From Propionibacteriaceae bacterium (GTDB lineage Bacteria > Actinomycetota > Actinomycetes > Propionibacteriales > Propionibacteriaceae), in assembly GCA_030544185.1 (NCBI GenBank), contig JAUNRO010000141.1, positions 1 to 7,827 on the forward strand: a stretch of DNA of 7,827 bases, in the 5' to 3' direction. The notes below the pieces were generated by a model. It saw only the letters and a program-made list of their open reading frames with translations, did not search any database and was not told the DNA's origin. The stretch's first letter is position 1; each line of letters begins with the position of its first letter. Shown piece by piece: positions 7,317-7,827 of this stretch. A program made the translations under genes and the position numbers.

Positions 7317-7344
7317 GGCTCTTCCCAGTTGCGGTGGGGTCAGA
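7317..7344. repeat. Presumed terminal inverted repeat of an ISL3-type element (transposase 3' end)
   Basis: The plus strand reads GGCTCTTCCCAGTTGCGGTG and continues GGGTCAGA. From memory, ISL3-family ends begin GGCTCTTC or close to it. The sequence overlaps the stop codon of the transposase remnant (7340-7342), which is where the end should lie. The flanking eight bases ATGTTACG (7309-7316) would be one copy of the 8-bp target duplication usual for this family. The matching end lies outside the window. Confidence 0.55.
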
Positions 7345-7827
7345 GGTTGAGTCCGCCGCCGATGAGGAGCATGCGAAGTCTGTTCCACGTGCGAAGGGTC
7401 CGGCCGAGCCTGGCGATCTCAGGGGCGGGCAGGAGGGGGAGCTCGCGACGATGCGCTCGGCGATCGCTCGACCCTTGGCCTTGGTCGACCTGCTTGTACG
7501 CCGACCGGAGCAGCTGTGCGGCCTGCCAGGTCAGGTCGACCTCCTCGTGCTCCTCGCGGGCGGCGAACGCCCGCTCGCTCCGCGCGCTTTGCCTGTCGCT
7601 GAGGTTCTCGGCGCCAGCGCGCAGGTTGCTTGGATGCCGTAGAGCGGGTCGCCCTTACGGCCCCGGCGGCCGGTGGTCTCCTGCTGGTTTCGGCGTCTGA
7701 CGGTCCACCATCCCAGTCAGCTCCTTCGGCCCCAGACCACCGTCCTGGGGTGCCTGGGTGGGCACGTGGGAACAGTTGGGTCGGTCCGGGGCGCGGTGGC
7801 GGCATTGCTGTCGCTCCGTTTCCCCGG
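7340..7827 (-). pseudogene. ISL3-family transposase remnant with several frameshifts and internal deletions
   Basis: The family sequence is recognisable in pieces over three frames, reading down the minus strand. GPKELTGMVD (7732-7703) is followed by a join and frame change to VRRRNQQETTGRRGRKG and DPLYGIQ (7701 to about 7628). A frameshift near 7627 leads to NLRAGAENLSDRQSAR, AAREEHEEVDLTWQAAQ and LLRSAYKQVDQ (to about 7481). A further shift gives GRAIAERIVASSPSCP (to about 7425), and a last one gives PEIARLGRTLRTW (7423-7385). That runs in frame straight into NRLRMLLIGGGLNL and a stop at 7340-7342, which I recognise as the normal C-terminus. The stretches normally lying between MVD and VRRR, and between RTW and NRLRML (with the GGTEAINGL region), are missing. 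At least three frameshifts and two deletions rule out a working enzyme. Family assignment is from memory of actinobacterial ISL3 transposases. Confidence 0.75.

Larger units (their letters stand above)
7317..7827 (-). mobile_element. Decayed ISL3-family insertion sequence, partial
   Basis: This segment carries a terminal-repeat-like end and a shattered transposase, and continues past the right edge. It reads toward the gajA gene and ends 48 bp before its start codon. With no intact transposase it is immobile unless a related element acts on its ends. It may have cut the gaj operon off from its native promoter. On the minus strand, TAACAT just outside the IS end (7314-7309) has the TAnnnT form of a -10 box, but I see no matching -35. 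Confidence 0.65.

Noticed and set aside
7269..7388. A 40-residue N-terminal extension of GajA from ATG 7388
   Set aside because: It would begin inside the transposase remnant and cross the IS end, while the OLD family starts at MYLERVTLTNF. The open frame there is accidental.
7419..7805. A 128-codon minus-strand frame near the right edge
   Set aside because: It is Arg/Pro/Ala-rich and in a different frame over most of its length from the recognisable transposase segments, so it is an artefact of GC-rich decayed IS sequence.

Overview
The window looks like a defence-gene cluster on the chromosome or an accessory element of a high-GC actinobacterium. The evidence is strong G/C preference at third codon positions, a GTG start behind a strong Shine-Dalgarno sequence, and protein families (a TIR protein of the membrane-anchored type, a bacterial SNF2 ATPase, an ISL3-type transposase) that are typical of actinomycetes. 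I cannot name a genus from this sequence.

Layout from left to right. Positions 1-601 (minus strand) hold the first 200 codons of a TIR-domain protein that runs off the left edge just as a membrane segment begins. Its reading frame is broken at a run of seven C (minus strand) near the start. Positions 602-876 separate it from a divergent gene and contain a TTGACA hexamer and a 13-bp dyad. Positions 877-3054 (plus strand) encode a 725-aa SNF2-type ATPase with all the main helicase motifs and a repetitive basic N-terminal tail. Positions 3055-3414 are a convergent gap with several inverted repeats and no convincing gene.

Positions 7268 down to 3415 (minus strand) are a translationally coupled two-gene operon. 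It encodes an OLD-family ABC ATPase with a TOPRIM nuclease domain, followed with an ATGA overlap by a UvrD/Rep-type helicase. This nuclease-helicase pair is the architecture of the Gabija anti-phage system (GajA/GajB). Both proteins are longer than the Bacillus prototypes as I recall them. GajA would be the nucleotide-sensing DNA nuclease and GajB its DNA-stimulated helicase partner.

Positions 7317-7827 (minus strand) are the decayed end of an ISL3-family insertion sequence. Its transposase remnant is split over all three frames and carries at least two internal deletions. The presumed terminal inverted repeat ends only 48 bp before the gajA start, so the insertion has probably displaced or replaced the original promoter of the Gabija operon.

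The TIR protein, SNF2 ATPase and Gabija-type operon, with an IS scar beside them, fit a defence island assembled from separate modules. The plus-strand SNF2 gene is visibly more GC-rich than the gaj genes, which supports separate origins. Nothing proves that the SNF2 ATPase and TIR protein work together, although they are divergent neighbours sharing one intergenic region.
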